Positions 17,195 to 28,600 of a stretch of DNA of 36,029 nt are shown here, in pieces. Each line of letters starts with the position of its first letter. Within the stretch, counting starts at the first letter, position 1. The notes under the pieces are model-generated. The model was not told the origin of the DNA, made no database searches, and saw nothing but the letters and a program-made list of their open reading frames with translations. The stretch is from positions 1-36,029 of the forward strand of contig NZ_MKXB01000230.1 of NCBI RefSeq assembly GCF_001865245.1. Reading direction: 5' to 3'. This stretch comes from Streptomyces sp. CC53. GTDB taxonomy: Bacteria > Actinomycetota > Actinomycetes > Streptomycetales > Streptomycetaceae. The position numbers were made by a program, and so were the translations under genes.

Positions 17195-17767
17195 TCAGCA
17201 GCGTGGTGTGAGGTGAGGGGCGGGGCTCGGCAGGTCGAGGTCGGCGGGGAGGAGTGAGGCGATCCAGCAGTCGCGGCGGGTGCCCCGGTGGTCGAGGCCG
17301 GCGCGCAGGACGCCCTCCATCGTGAAGCCCGCGCGTTCGGCGACGCGCCGGGAGCCGGTGTTGCCGACCTCGGCGCGCCATTCCAGGCGGCTGCAGGCGA
17401 GGGCGGTGAAGGCCCAGTGGGCCAGGGTCAGGACCGCCTCGGTGGCGTACCCGCTGCCGCGGTGCTCCTTGGCGGTCCAGTAGCCGATCTCCCAGGTGCC
17501 GGCGCGCGGGTGGTGGAGGCTGGCGGCGGCGAGCAGGGGGCCGCCTTCGCGGGGGAGCGCGGCGAACGTGTACTCGGTGTCGGCGCGCCAGGCCTCCGGT
17601 ACGTACCGGCCGACGAAGTCCTCGGCTTCCTGGCGGCGGTACGGGGCGGGCAGGGGTATCCAGCGCTGCAGGTCGGGGTCCTGGCAGGCGGCGCGGACGT
17701 CCTCGGCGTCGTCGGCGGTGAAGGAGCGCAGGAGCAGGCGCTCGGAGGTGAGGGTGACCGGCATCAT
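17195..17767 (-). CDS. GNAT family N-acetyltransferase (RimJ/RimL-like)
   Basis: The 190-residue protein starts MMPVTLTSERLLLRSF, the usual opening of RimJ/RimL-type acetyltransferases. It has the acetyl-CoA binding motif A EHRGSGYATEAVLTL, followed by NTGSRRVAERAGFTMEGVLR, the conserved asparagine and motif B region. These enzymes acetylate N-terminal alpha-amines or small molecules, and the substrate cannot be told from sequence. ATG 17767 is chosen because the frame upstream to 17836 is not family-like; 17764 is equally possible and no clear ribosome-binding site helps. Confidence 0.88.
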   Translation of the reverse strand: MMPVTLTSERLLLRSFTADDAEDVRAACQDPDLQRWIPLPAPYRRQEAEDFVGRYVPEAWRADTEYTFAALPREGGPLLAAASLHHPRAGTWEIGYWTAKEHRGSGYATEAVLTLAHWAFTALACSRLEWRAEVGNTGSRRVAERAGFTMEGVLRAGLDHRGTRRDCWIASLLPADLDLPSPAPHLTPRC

Positions 17768-18193
17768 GGCGGGATTCTGCTGGGGCAGGGCCCTTCGTGC
17801 GAGGACTTTTCGTGCCCGTTTCCCGGTCGGCGGCACTTTCGTCGGGTCCCGGGCGTTGTGTGTGCGGGAGTGTCGTCACCGGAGCGTCGTCCGCCGCCTC
17901 AGGCGGGCCGGGTGGCGTCCGGTGCGTGCGGTCGCGAGGCGGAGCGGGGAGCCACTGCAGGGGCGGTGGTGACCGGCGGAGGTGCGGCGGGCGCGCGGGT
18001 CGGGCGTCGGTGGGCAGACGGGACGGTGGGGGCATGCCCTGGGGCGGCAGTCGGCCCTCGGCGGCGGCGGACCTCCCGGCGTGCCGGGTCCTCGCTTACG
18101 ATGACCGTTGCGGTGGGGCCCACCTGCCGCGCCCGCGTCCGTGTCCATGACAAGACCCAGTGCCAGGCCCGACCGGCAAGGAGACCAGCCTCA
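17768..18193. promoter_or_regulatory. Divergent region, GNAT gene / secA
   Basis: In 426 bases without a gene I see a CCGCC-TCA-GGCGG dyad (17891-17903), a -10-like TACGAT (18097-18102) without a matching -35, and directly after it a GGTGGGGCCCACC palindrome (18112-18124). The secA ribosome-binding site AAGGAGA is at 18178-18184. If TACGAT is used, the secA leader is about 85 bases and starts at the palindrome. Confidence 0.4.
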
Positions 18194-21004
<2,811 letters not shown>

Positions 21005-21065
21005 GCGGGACCGCCCGGCGGTGACCGCGGCGGCAGCACGCCGCGGCGGGCCGCCGGAAGCGTAG

Positions 21066-21105
21066 GCGGGGCCGGTACGCGTCAGGGGACGCGCACCGGC
21101 CCCGC
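21066..21105 (+). terminator. secA terminator
   Basis: An 11-bp perfect stem (GCGGGGCCGGT, 21066-21076; ACCGGCCCCGC, 21095-21105) encloses a smaller GCGTC/GACGC stem, forming one long extended hairpin 60 bases beyond the secA stop. Confidence 0.85.
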
Positions 21106-22126
21106 TTGTGCGTCCGGCGTAGTCGCCCGGGGCGACCCCGGCCGCCCCGGGCCACTGGCCCGCCGGTGCCCCGGCCGGTGTGCGGAACGGGCTTCCTGCC
21201 GCGCTCAGGGACCGGAGCGGGCCCACCGTGGGCGCACCCCCGCCGCAAGTCGCGGGGCCGACCGCGGGGACAGGCTCCGGCACGGTGCCGGCACCCCGTA
21301 GGGCGGGGCCGGGGGCGCCGCCGACTTGCCACGGGGACCCGGCCCTGGGTGGCGCGGAGCCGCCGGACCGAGCCCGGCCCGGCTTGCCGCCCCGGTCGCC
21401 GGGCGTGACGCGGCCCGCCCCGGCCTTCACGCGTGCCGCCGCCCGCCGGGCCCCTGCCCGCGTGGACGTGGCCCGCGGGCGGCTGCGGGGGCGTGGTGAG
21501 GGCCCGAGTGGCCCGGTAACCGCCCCGGGGCTCCGGCAGGGCGCAGGGGCCCGGCCCCGGCCGCTGTGCACGTGGCAGGGCGCAGGGCCGACACGAGGCC
21601 GTCCCCGTGCGGCGCCCCCACCCACCCGGGCCGGCGTACGGGCTCGCGCCCCCGTGCGTCCTGCGGGCGAGTGGCGCCCGCCCGGGGCGTGAGGTGGCGG
21701 GTGGCGCGGGCGGCAGGAGGCCGTGGGCGCGGAGTGCCCGTGCGGCGCCTCCGCCCTTCCCGGGGCGGCGTACAGGCCTGCGCCCCCGTGCGTCCTGCGG
21801 GCGAGTGGCGCCCGCCGGGGGCGTGAGGTGACGGGCGGGGTGGCGGCCGGTGCGGGGGCGCGAGGCGACGCGGGGCCGGACCCCCGCGTGGTGCCCGCCG
21901 GGGGCGTGCGGCGACGGGCGCGGAGTGCCCGTGGTCCGCCGGAAGCGGACGGGCCGCGCCGCACCGCAGTGGGTCAGTGAGCGCCGCCACGGGTCTCCGG
22001 CGCGCGGCCCTGGCAGCTGCCCCGCGCAGGGGCCGCCCGTCGGACGTGACCCGCCACGCGGGCCGTACGGCCGCCGGGGTGGCGGACGGGCTGCCCCGGG
22101 GCCGGAATGACCCCGGGGCGCGGCCG
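21106..22126. other. 1-kb gene-free block with long direct repeats
   Basis: The stretch between the secA terminator and the Rv3235-like gene has open frames in several registers but none with recognisable protein features or a ribosome-binding site. It holds two copies of a unit of about 134 bp (near 21606-21700 and 21739-21840) sharing a 37-bp identical core, and a third partial copy near 21889-21945 with the gcccgccgggggcgtg element. The composition is extremely G/C rich. It looks like an expanding or decaying minisatellite. Confidence 0.65.
21646..21816. repeat. 37-bp identical direct repeat, period 134 bp
   Basis: The 37-bp core occupies 21646-21682 and 21780-21816, beginning gcgcccccgtgcgtcc. 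The flanks (gtgcggcgcc before, ggggcgtgaggtg after) also match, so the repeated unit is longer than the core. Confidence 0.8.
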
Positions 22127-22855
22127 TCAGGGGCGGGCCGAGGCGTGCTGCGCGGATCCGGCGCGGGGCGGGGCGCCGAGTTCCACGGCCGCGCAGCGCC
22201 ACCTGCGGTCCTCGCCCTGCTCCAGCCGGAACGCCATCGCACGCACCCGGTCACCGCAGTCCACGCAGGCGTACGCCTCCACCACGCCGGGGCGCAGCGG
22301 CCTGCCCTCGCAGCGGCGCAGCACCGGACGGGCGGGTCGGCCGCCGGTCCTGAGAGCGTTGCCGGCGACGCGCAGCGGGTTCGCCGGGGCCAGCTGGATG
22401 AGCTGCTCGTACGCCTCCCCGACGGTGCGGCCCAGCATCCAGTGCACGGGGCGCTCCCCGGTGAGGACCGAGAGCAGCTGCTCGGCGAACAGCTCGTGCG
22501 GCGGCAGCGGTCGGGCGGGACGGCGGAGAGCCGCCGACCCCGGGGCGGCGCCGGCGGGCGGGCGCGGCGACCGCGGTCGGTGCGACCCGGACCGGCCTTC
22601 GCCGGGCCTGGCCCCGGGGCCGCGGACCCCGCCGGGCCGCCGGGAGTCGCGGCGGGCGGGCGGTGCGACCCGGTGCGGTGCGGGGGCGGGGGAAGTGCGC
22701 GGCGGGGCGCCCTGGGGGTCGGGCGGGAGGTCGGCCGGGGACCCGTTCCCTGATGCCGGGCCGCCGAGGTCCGCGGGGTGCGCGCGGTCGGGTGCCGCAG
22801 GTCGTCGCCTCGGGTCAGCTGTGGCGGGGCGCGCGGTCGGAGTCGCTTCGGTCAT
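22127..22855 (-). CDS. Rv3235 family protein
   Basis: The 242-residue protein has a Pro/Arg/Ala-rich N-terminal half of low complexity. The conserved C-terminal half starts near ELFAEQLLSVLTGERPVHWMLGRTV and contains EAYACVDCGDRVRAMAFRLEQ, ending RRWRCAAVELG. This is the pattern of the Rv3235 family, a protein of unknown function encoded near secA in mycobacteria and streptomycetes. The placement supports the call. ATG 22855 gives MTEATPTARP, with only a weak GGGCGG upstream. The single CxxC could bind metal, but nothing proves it. Confidence 0.8.
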   Translation of the reverse strand: MTEATPTARPATADPRRRPAAPDRAHPADLGGPASGNGSPADLPPDPQGAPPRTSPAPAPHRVAPPARRDSRRPGGVRGPGARPGEGRSGSHRPRSPRPPAGAAPGSAALRRPARPLPPHELFAEQLLSVLTGERPVHWMLGRTVGEAYEQLIQLAPANPLRVAGNALRTGGRPARPVLRRCEGRPLRPGVVEAYACVDCGDRVRAMAFRLEQGEDRRWRCAAVELGAPPRAGSAQHASARP

Positions 22856-23128
22856 GGGTCCGCCCGTTTCGGTCAGCCGGAGATACCGGCGAGTAACTTC
22901 GGTCGGGCACTTCTTACGGGTCCGCGCGTGCGGCCGCAACGACCTCCTACTCCTCGCGTGGCTGCGCCAGGAATCACCTATCCGGGTGATGCAGGGCCCG
23001 TGTTTCCGGGGTGGGGCGGGGTGTCGACGGGACGTGAGTGGACCCCGGAACGCACGAGGACAGGCCCCCGAAGGGGGACCCCCGCACGTATCCTGAGGAC
23101 GTCTCCGACTACGAAAGCGGCCTGTCAC
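22856..23128. promoter_or_regulatory. Divergent region, Rv3235-like gene / DUF6912 gene
   Basis: This 273-bp gap carries a perfect dyad ATCACCTATCCGGGTGAT (22973-22990; arms of 6, spacer 6) near its middle. A TATCCT hexamer at about 23088 could be the -10 of the rightward gene, but no -35 fits. A CCCCCGAAGGGGG hairpin precedes it. Confidence 0.4.
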
Positions 23129-23635
23129 ATGCGCGTGTACGTTCCCCTGACCCTTCCCGGTCTCGCACAGGCGCACGGGGCGGGCGAGCTGGGCCCCGGC
23201 CCGCTGACCGCCTACGCCGTCACGCCGGGGCTGCGCGAGTGGTACGTCTCCGACGACATCGAGGAGCTGGAGTACGCCGCGCTCAACCGGGCCGCCGCCG
23301 CGTCCTTGCGCATGCTGGCCGCCGACCCGGGGGCGGCGCGGCGCCGCATCGTGGTCGCCGTCGACGTGCCCGACACCGCCACGACCGTGGACCCCGACCG
23401 CAGTCTGGACCCGTCGTCGGTCGGCGAGGTCCGGATCAAGAGCGCCGTGCCGCTGGTGAAGGCGGCGGCCGTGCACGCCGACGCCGACGACGCCGAGGCT
23501 GCCGTGTCCGCCGCGGCGGACGCCCTGGGAGCGGCGGACATGGGGGACGACGACGCGCAGTTCACGGTCGACGGCGCAGAGGACCACGAGCTGCTCTGGT
23601 ACGGCGTGCAGGAGATCCCCGGCCTGCTCGGCTGA
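23129..23635 (+). CDS. DUF6912 family protein
   Basis: The 168-residue acidic protein starts MRVYVPLTLPGLAQA and has conserved blocks TAYAVTPGLREWYVSDD and EELEYAALNRAAAASLRML. The VVVAVDVPD-like strand and a C-terminal HELLWYGVQEIPGLL complete the set. This matches an actinobacterial family of unknown function placed near secA. There is no signal peptide or membrane segment, and I see no catalytic motif. The ATG has only a weak ribosome-binding sequence (AAAGCGG). It is divergent from the Rv3235-like gene. A short CGGCCCTCGGGCCG hairpin at 23668 may end the transcript. Confidence 0.82.
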   Translation: MRVYVPLTLPGLAQAHGAGELGPGPLTAYAVTPGLREWYVSDDIEELEYAALNRAAAASLRMLAADPGAARRRIVVAVDVPDTATTVDPDRSLDPSSVGEVRIKSAVPLVKAAAVHADADDAEAAVSAAADALGAADMGDDDAQFTVDGAEDHELLWYGVQEIPGLLG

Positions 23636-23667
23636 GCGGCCCTGTCGTCCCCGGCCTGGTCGGCCGA

Positions 23668-23681
23668 CGGCCCTCGGGCCG
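23668..23681 (+). terminator. Possible short terminator after the DUF6912 gene
   Basis: A CGGCC/GGCCG stem with a CTCG loop lies 33 bases after the stop in GC-rich sequence. The stem is short, so this is a weak call. Confidence 0.35.
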
Positions 23682-23850
23682 CCCGCGACGTGCTCGGCTG
23701 ACGGCCGCCCGGCCGTTCCCTCGCCTCCCCGGCCCCCGCCTTCCGTTGCCCCCCGTCCTCCGCCGGCCCCCGACTTCCGCCGTCCCCCGGTCCTTCCGTC
23801 GGGCCGGCTGCGTCGGGTCCGGTGTCGGTGGGGCCCGGTACCGTTTTCGT

Positions 23851-24513
23851 ATGGGGAAGCACAGCGCGCATCTGGTCTGGGACTGGAACGGCACACTGCT
23901 CGACGACATCGGCGCGGTGATCGACGCGACGAACGCCGCGTTCGCCGAGCTCGGCCTGGAACCGATCACGCTGGCGCGGTACCGGGAGCTGTACTGCGTG
24001 CCGGTGCCGCTCTTCTACGAGCGGCTGCTGGGCCGCCTGCCGGACGCGGACGAGTGGGCCGTCATGGACGGGACCTTCCACCGGCACTACTGGTCGCGTG
24101 CCGACGCCTGCGGGCTCACCGACGGCGCGGCGGAGCTGCTGTCGGCGGCCGCCGCGGCGGGGCGCACCCAGTCGCTGCTGTCCCTCGCCCCGCACGAGCG
24201 GCTGCTGCCGCTGGTGCGGCAACACGGGATCCACGAGTGGTTCGTCCGGGTCGACGGGCGCACCGACCAGTCCACAGCGGGCAAGGCGGCGCACATGGTG
24301 CGGCACCTGAGGGCACTCGACGGAGTGGCGCCGGAGCGCGTCGTCGTCATCGGGGACGCGGCCGACGACGCGGTGGCGGCGGCGCACGTGGGAGCGAAGG
24401 CGGTGCTGTACACCGGTGGCTCGCACAGCAGGGCCAGCCTCCGGTCGGCGGGGGTGCCGGTCGTGGACACGCTGGCGGAGGCCGTGGCGGTGGCGGAGGA
24501 CCTCATCGCCTGA
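23851..24513 (+). CDS. HAD superfamily protein with atypical motif I
   Basis: The 220-residue protein has a HAD fold of the phosphoglycolate-phosphatase type. Motif I reads VWDWNGTLLDD, so the nucleophile Asp11 is present but the usual second aspartate, the general acid/base, is Asn13. Motif II is in LLSLAPHERL, motif III is the lysine in AGKAAHM, and motif IV is GDAADDAVAA. A helical cap lies between. I recall the DWNGTL form from other actinobacterial proteins, so this is probably a family trait and not a fresh mutation. A TACCGT hexamer ends 6 bases before the ATG and no Shine-Dalgarno is present, which suggests a leaderless mRNA. Confidence 0.88.
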   Translation: MGKHSAHLVWDWNGTLLDDIGAVIDATNAAFAELGLEPITLARYRELYCVPVPLFYERLLGRLPDADEWAVMDGTFHRHYWSRADACGLTDGAAELLSAAAAAGRTQSLLSLAPHERLLPLVRQHGIHEWFVRVDGRTDQSTAGKAAHMVRHLRALDGVAPERVVVIGDAADDAVAAAHVGAKAVLYTGGSHSRASLRSAGVPVVDTLAEAVAVAEDLIA

Positions 24514-24598
24514 CACCCGGCGGCCGGGTCGGGGCGGCGACCCGCCCGGGCCGTCGCACGGGGGAGGGGCCGACGTGTCAGGAGCCAGGTGGCCGCCG

Positions 24599-24624
24599 GG
24601 CCCGCCGCCGGGTGGCGGCGGGCC
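24599..24624. terminator. Bidirectional terminator between convergent genes
   Basis: A perfect 11-bp stem (GGCCCGCCGCC, 24599-24609; GGCGGCGGGCC, 24614-24624) with a 4-base loop lies between the HAD gene and the PfpI pseudogene. A smaller CGGGTC/GACCCG hairpin precedes it near 24525-24544. Confidence 0.8.
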
Positions 24625-24636
24625 GCGAGGAGCAGC

Positions 24637-25202
24637 TCAGGACACGGGGGCGGTGGCGCGCAGGACGTCCAGGAACGCGCGCATCCACGCTGGGTGGTCG
24701 GGCCAGGCGCGGGCGGACACCAGGGGCCCGTCCACGACCGCGTCCTGGTCGTGGAACGTGGCGCCGGCGGACTGCATGTCGGGCTCCAGGGCCGGGTACG
24801 CCGTGACGCGCCGGCCGTCGAGCGCGCCGAGCACCGCGGTCAGCAGCGGGCCGTGGCAGATCTGGGCGACCGGCTTGTCCGCGTCGAAGAACGACTTGAC
24901 GATCTTGCGGAGCTCGGGGTCGTTGCGGAGGTACTCGGGGGCCCGGCCGCCGGGGATGACGAGTCCCGCGTACCCGCTGGGCTCGACCTCGGAGAACGCC
25001 AGGTCGGCGGGGAGGGGTAGCCGGGCTTCTCGGTGTACGTGTCGTAGCCCGGTTCGAAGTCGTGGACGACGAAGCGGAGCGTCTTGCGGGCCGGGGCGGC
25101 GATGTGGACCTCGTACCCCTCCTCGCGGAGCCGCTGGTACGGGTAGAGCACCTCCAGGGACTCGGCCGCGTCGCCGGTGACGATGAGGATCTTGGGTGCC
25201 AT
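24637..25202 (-). pseudogene. DJ-1/PfpI family gene broken by a frameshift
   Basis: The first part, from ATG 25202 with a good GGAGG site, reads MAPKILIVTGDAAESLEVL to EKPGYP. The second part, in the -1 frame, reads PADLAFSEVEP, GLVIPGGRAPEYLRNDPEL and AQICHGPLLTAVLGA, and ends at 24637. Together they form one DJ-1/PfpI protein of about 188 residues, including the catalytic cysteine in ICHG. The switch falls in CCCCTCCCC at 25009-25017, and one added base after the tyrosine codon restores the frame. The in-frame product alone (to 24840) lacks the active site. This is a recent mutation, a base-calling error or, less likely, programmed frameshifting. Confidence 0.85.
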
Positions 25203-25603
25203 CAGGCAGCCTCCGGGGGAGTGGGATCCATGCACACCTGTCGCTGTCCAGAGTGTCAAACTTCACCGCCGTCTTTTGTACACATACAGCCCATGACGGC
25301 CAAGGGGGTAAGGGCGATAGCCTGGACCCGTGATCAGCGCTATATGCCAAGGGGGCAGCGGAGCCCCCGGCCGGCGCCCGGACTGTCGCCGTGTCCGGGC
25401 GGGTGCTGATCCTTCCCTTCCGGTCCCGCCGCCCCTTCTCGTGACGCCTGCACGTGCGTCCCGAACGACGGCGTCGTGGCCGGATTTCGTTTTTTCCCGT
25501 CTTTCCCGCATGACCCTCCACCGGGGTGGATACCCCGCCGTGAGGCGTTGTGCACCACCGTTCACTACGTCACGCAACGGCGCGCGACAGGAGCCAGAGG
25601 ACC
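25203..25603. promoter_or_regulatory. Divergent leader region, PfpI gene / gdh
   Basis: These 401 bases hold no convincing gene. On the minus strand a TTGACA (25259-25254) could be the PfpI -35, but its -10 is poor. On the plus strand there are a repeated gccaaggggg (25299, 25346), a GGGGGC/GCCCCC hairpin (25351-25368), a GCACGTGC palindrome (25450-25457), an ACGAC/GTCGT hairpin (25465-25477), and a T6 run at 25490 that stands out in such GC-rich DNA. The gdh ribosome-binding sequence AGAGGA precedes the ATG. Confidence 0.45.
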
Positions 25604-28600
25604 ATGCAGACCAAGCTGGACGAAGCCAAGGCCGAGCTGCTCGAACGGGCCGCTCGGGTAGCTGAGCACGAGAGCGGTGACCGCCCGGACCGGGCGACGC
25701 TCCTCGACTACCTCCAGCGCTACTACCTGCACACCGCTCCCGAGGACCTCACCGACCGCGACCCGGTGGACGTCTTCGGCGCGGCACTGTCGCACTACCG
25801 GCTGGCCGAGAACCGCCCCCAGGGCACGGCCAACGTCCGGGTGTACACCCCGACGGTCGAGGAGAACGGCTGGACGTGCAGCCACTCCGTCGTCGAGGTC
25901 GTCACCGACGACATGCCGTTCCTCGTGGACTCCGTCACCAACGAGCTGTCACGCCAGAACCGGGGCATCCACCTGGTGGTCCACCCCCAGGTCGTCGTCC
26001 GCCGCGACGTGACCGGCAAGCTCATCGAGGTCGTCACCGAGAGCGCCGAGCCCGGCGCGCCCCGGCCGCACGACGCGCTCGTCGAGTCCTGGATCCACGT
26101 CGAGACCGACCGCGAGACCGACCGCGCCGACCTGAAGCAGATCACCGCCGACCTGCTGCGCGTCCTGTCCGACGTCCGCGAGGCCGTCGAGGACTGGGAC
26201 AAGATGCGGGACGCCGCGCTGCGCCTCGCCGACGGGCTGCCCGACGAGCCCACCGCCGACGACCTGCGGCCCACCGAGGTCGATGAGGCCCGCGAGCTGC
26301 TGCGCTGGCTCGCCGACGACCACTTCACGTTCCTCGGCTACCGCGAGTACAACCTCGTCGACGGCGACGCCCTCGCCGCCGTGCCCGGCACCGGACTCGG
26401 CATCCTCCGCTCCGACCCGCACCACAGCGGCGACGACGCGCACGGCCACCCCGTGTCGCCGTCCTTCAACCGGCTGCCCGCCGACGCCCGCGCCAAGGCC
26501 CGCGAGCACAAGCTGCTCATCCTCACCAAGGCCAACAGCCGCGCCACCGTCCACCGGCCGTCCTACCTCGACTACATCGGGGTGAAGAAGTTCGACGCCG
26601 CCGGCAACGTCGTCGGCGAGCGCCGCTTCCTCGGACTGTTCTCGTCCGCGGCGTACACCGAGTCCGTGCGCCGCGTGCCCGTCATCCGCCGCAAGGTCGC
26701 CGAGGTCCTCGACGCCGCCGGGTTCTCGCCGAACAGCCACGACGGCCGCGACCTGCTGCAGATCCTGGAGACCTACCCGCGCGACGAGCTGTTCCAGACG
26801 CCCGTCGACGAGCTCCTGGCCATCGTCACCAGCGTCCTGTACCTCCAGGAGCGGCGCAGGCTGCGGCTCTACCTCCGCCAGGACGAGTACGGCCGCTACT
26901 ACTCGGCGCTCGTCTACCTGCCGCGCGACCGCTTCAACACCACGGTCCGCGAGCGGCTGACCGACATCCTCAAGGAGGAGCTCGGCGGCACCAGCGTCGA
27001 CTTCACCGCCTGGAACACCGAGTCGGTCCTCTCCCGCCTCCACTTCGTGGTCCGCGTCCCGCAGGGCACCACCGTCAGCCCGCTCACCGACACCGACGCC
27101 GACCGCATCGAGGCCCGCCTCGCCGAGGCCGCCCGCTCCTGGGCCGACGGCTTCGCGGAGGCTCTCGACGCCGAGGTCGGTGAGGAGCGCGCCGCAGAGC
27201 TGATGCGCCGCTTCGGAGGCGCCTTCCCCGAGGGCTACAAGGCCGACCACACCCCGCGCTCCGCCGTCGCCGACGTCGTCCAGCTGGAGCAGCTCAAGGA
27301 CGGCGGCAAGGACTTCGCCCTGTCGCTGTACGAGCCGGTGGGCGCCGCGCCCGGCGAACGCCGCTTCAAGATCTACAAGACGGGCCCGCAGGTCTCCCTG
27401 TCCGCGGTGCTGCCGGTCCTCAACCGGCTCGGCGTCGAGGTCGTCGACGAGCGGCCGTACGAGCTGCGCTGCGCCGACCGCAGCCACGCCTGGATCTACG
27501 ACTTCGGCCTGCGCATGCCCGCGCCCGCCGGCAGCGGCGGCGACTACCTCGGCGACGACGCCCGCGAGCGCTTCCAGGAGGCGTTCGCCGCCACCTGGAC
27601 CGGCCGCGCCGAGAACGACGGCTTCAACGCGCTGGTGCTGGGCGCCGGCCTGAACTGGCGGCAGGCCACGGTGCTGCGCGCCTACGCCAAGTACCTGCGC
27701 CAGGCGGGCTCCACGTTCAGCCAGGACTACATGGAGGACACCCTCCGCACCAACGTCCACACGACCCGGCTGCTGGTGTCCCTGTTCGAGGCGCGGATGT
27801 CGCCGGAGCGGCAGCGCGCCGGCACCGAGCTCACCGACGGTCTGCTGGAGGAGCTCGACGGGGCGCTGGACCAGGTCGCCTCCCTCGACGAGGACCGCAT
27901 CCTGCGCTCCTTCCTCACCGTCATCAAGGCGACGCTGCGGACGAACTTCTTCCAGAAGGGCGCCGACGGCGCACCGCACCCGTACGTGTCGATGAAGTTC
28001 GACCCGCAGGCCATCCCGGACCTGCCGGCCCCCCGCCCCGCCTTCGAGATCTGGGTGTACTCGCCGCGCGTCGAGGGCGTCCACCTGCGCTTCGGCAAGG
28101 TCGCCCGCGGCGGTCTGCGCTGGTCCGACCGCCGGGAGGACTTCCGTACGGAGATCCTCGGCCTGGTCAAGGCGCAGATGGTGAAGAACACCGTCATCGT
28201 GCCGGTCGGCGCCAAGGGCGGCTTCGTCGCCAAGCAGCTGCCCGACCCGGCCGCGGACCGGGACGCGTGGCTGGCGGAGGGCGTCGCCAGCTACCGCACG
28301 TTCATCTCGGCGCTGCTGGACATCACGGACAACCTCGTCGCCGGCGAGGTCGTGCCGCCCGCCGACGTCGTCCGCCATGACGAGGACGACACGTACCTCG
28401 TGGTCGCCGCCGACAAGGGCACCGCCACGTTCTCGGACATCGCCAACGAGGTCGCCACCGGCTACGGCTTCTGGCTCGGTGACGCCTTCGCGTCCGGCGG
28501 CTCCGCCGGCTACGACCACAAGGGCATGGGCATCACCGCCCGCGGCGCCTGGGAGTCCGTGAAGCGGCACTTCCGGGAGCTGGGCCACGACACGCAGACG

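Noticed and set aside
21427..22254. Minus-strand frames in the block after secA with repeated GGRHSPAGRTGA-like peptides
   Set aside because: The peptide repeats simply mirror the DNA repeats. No start signal or domain is present, and several frames are equally open.
25254..25259. Exact TTGACA on the minus strand as a firm PfpI promoter
   Set aside because: At 17 or 18 bases the -10 candidates are TGTGCA and GTGCAT, which are poor, so I only mention it inside the gap entry.
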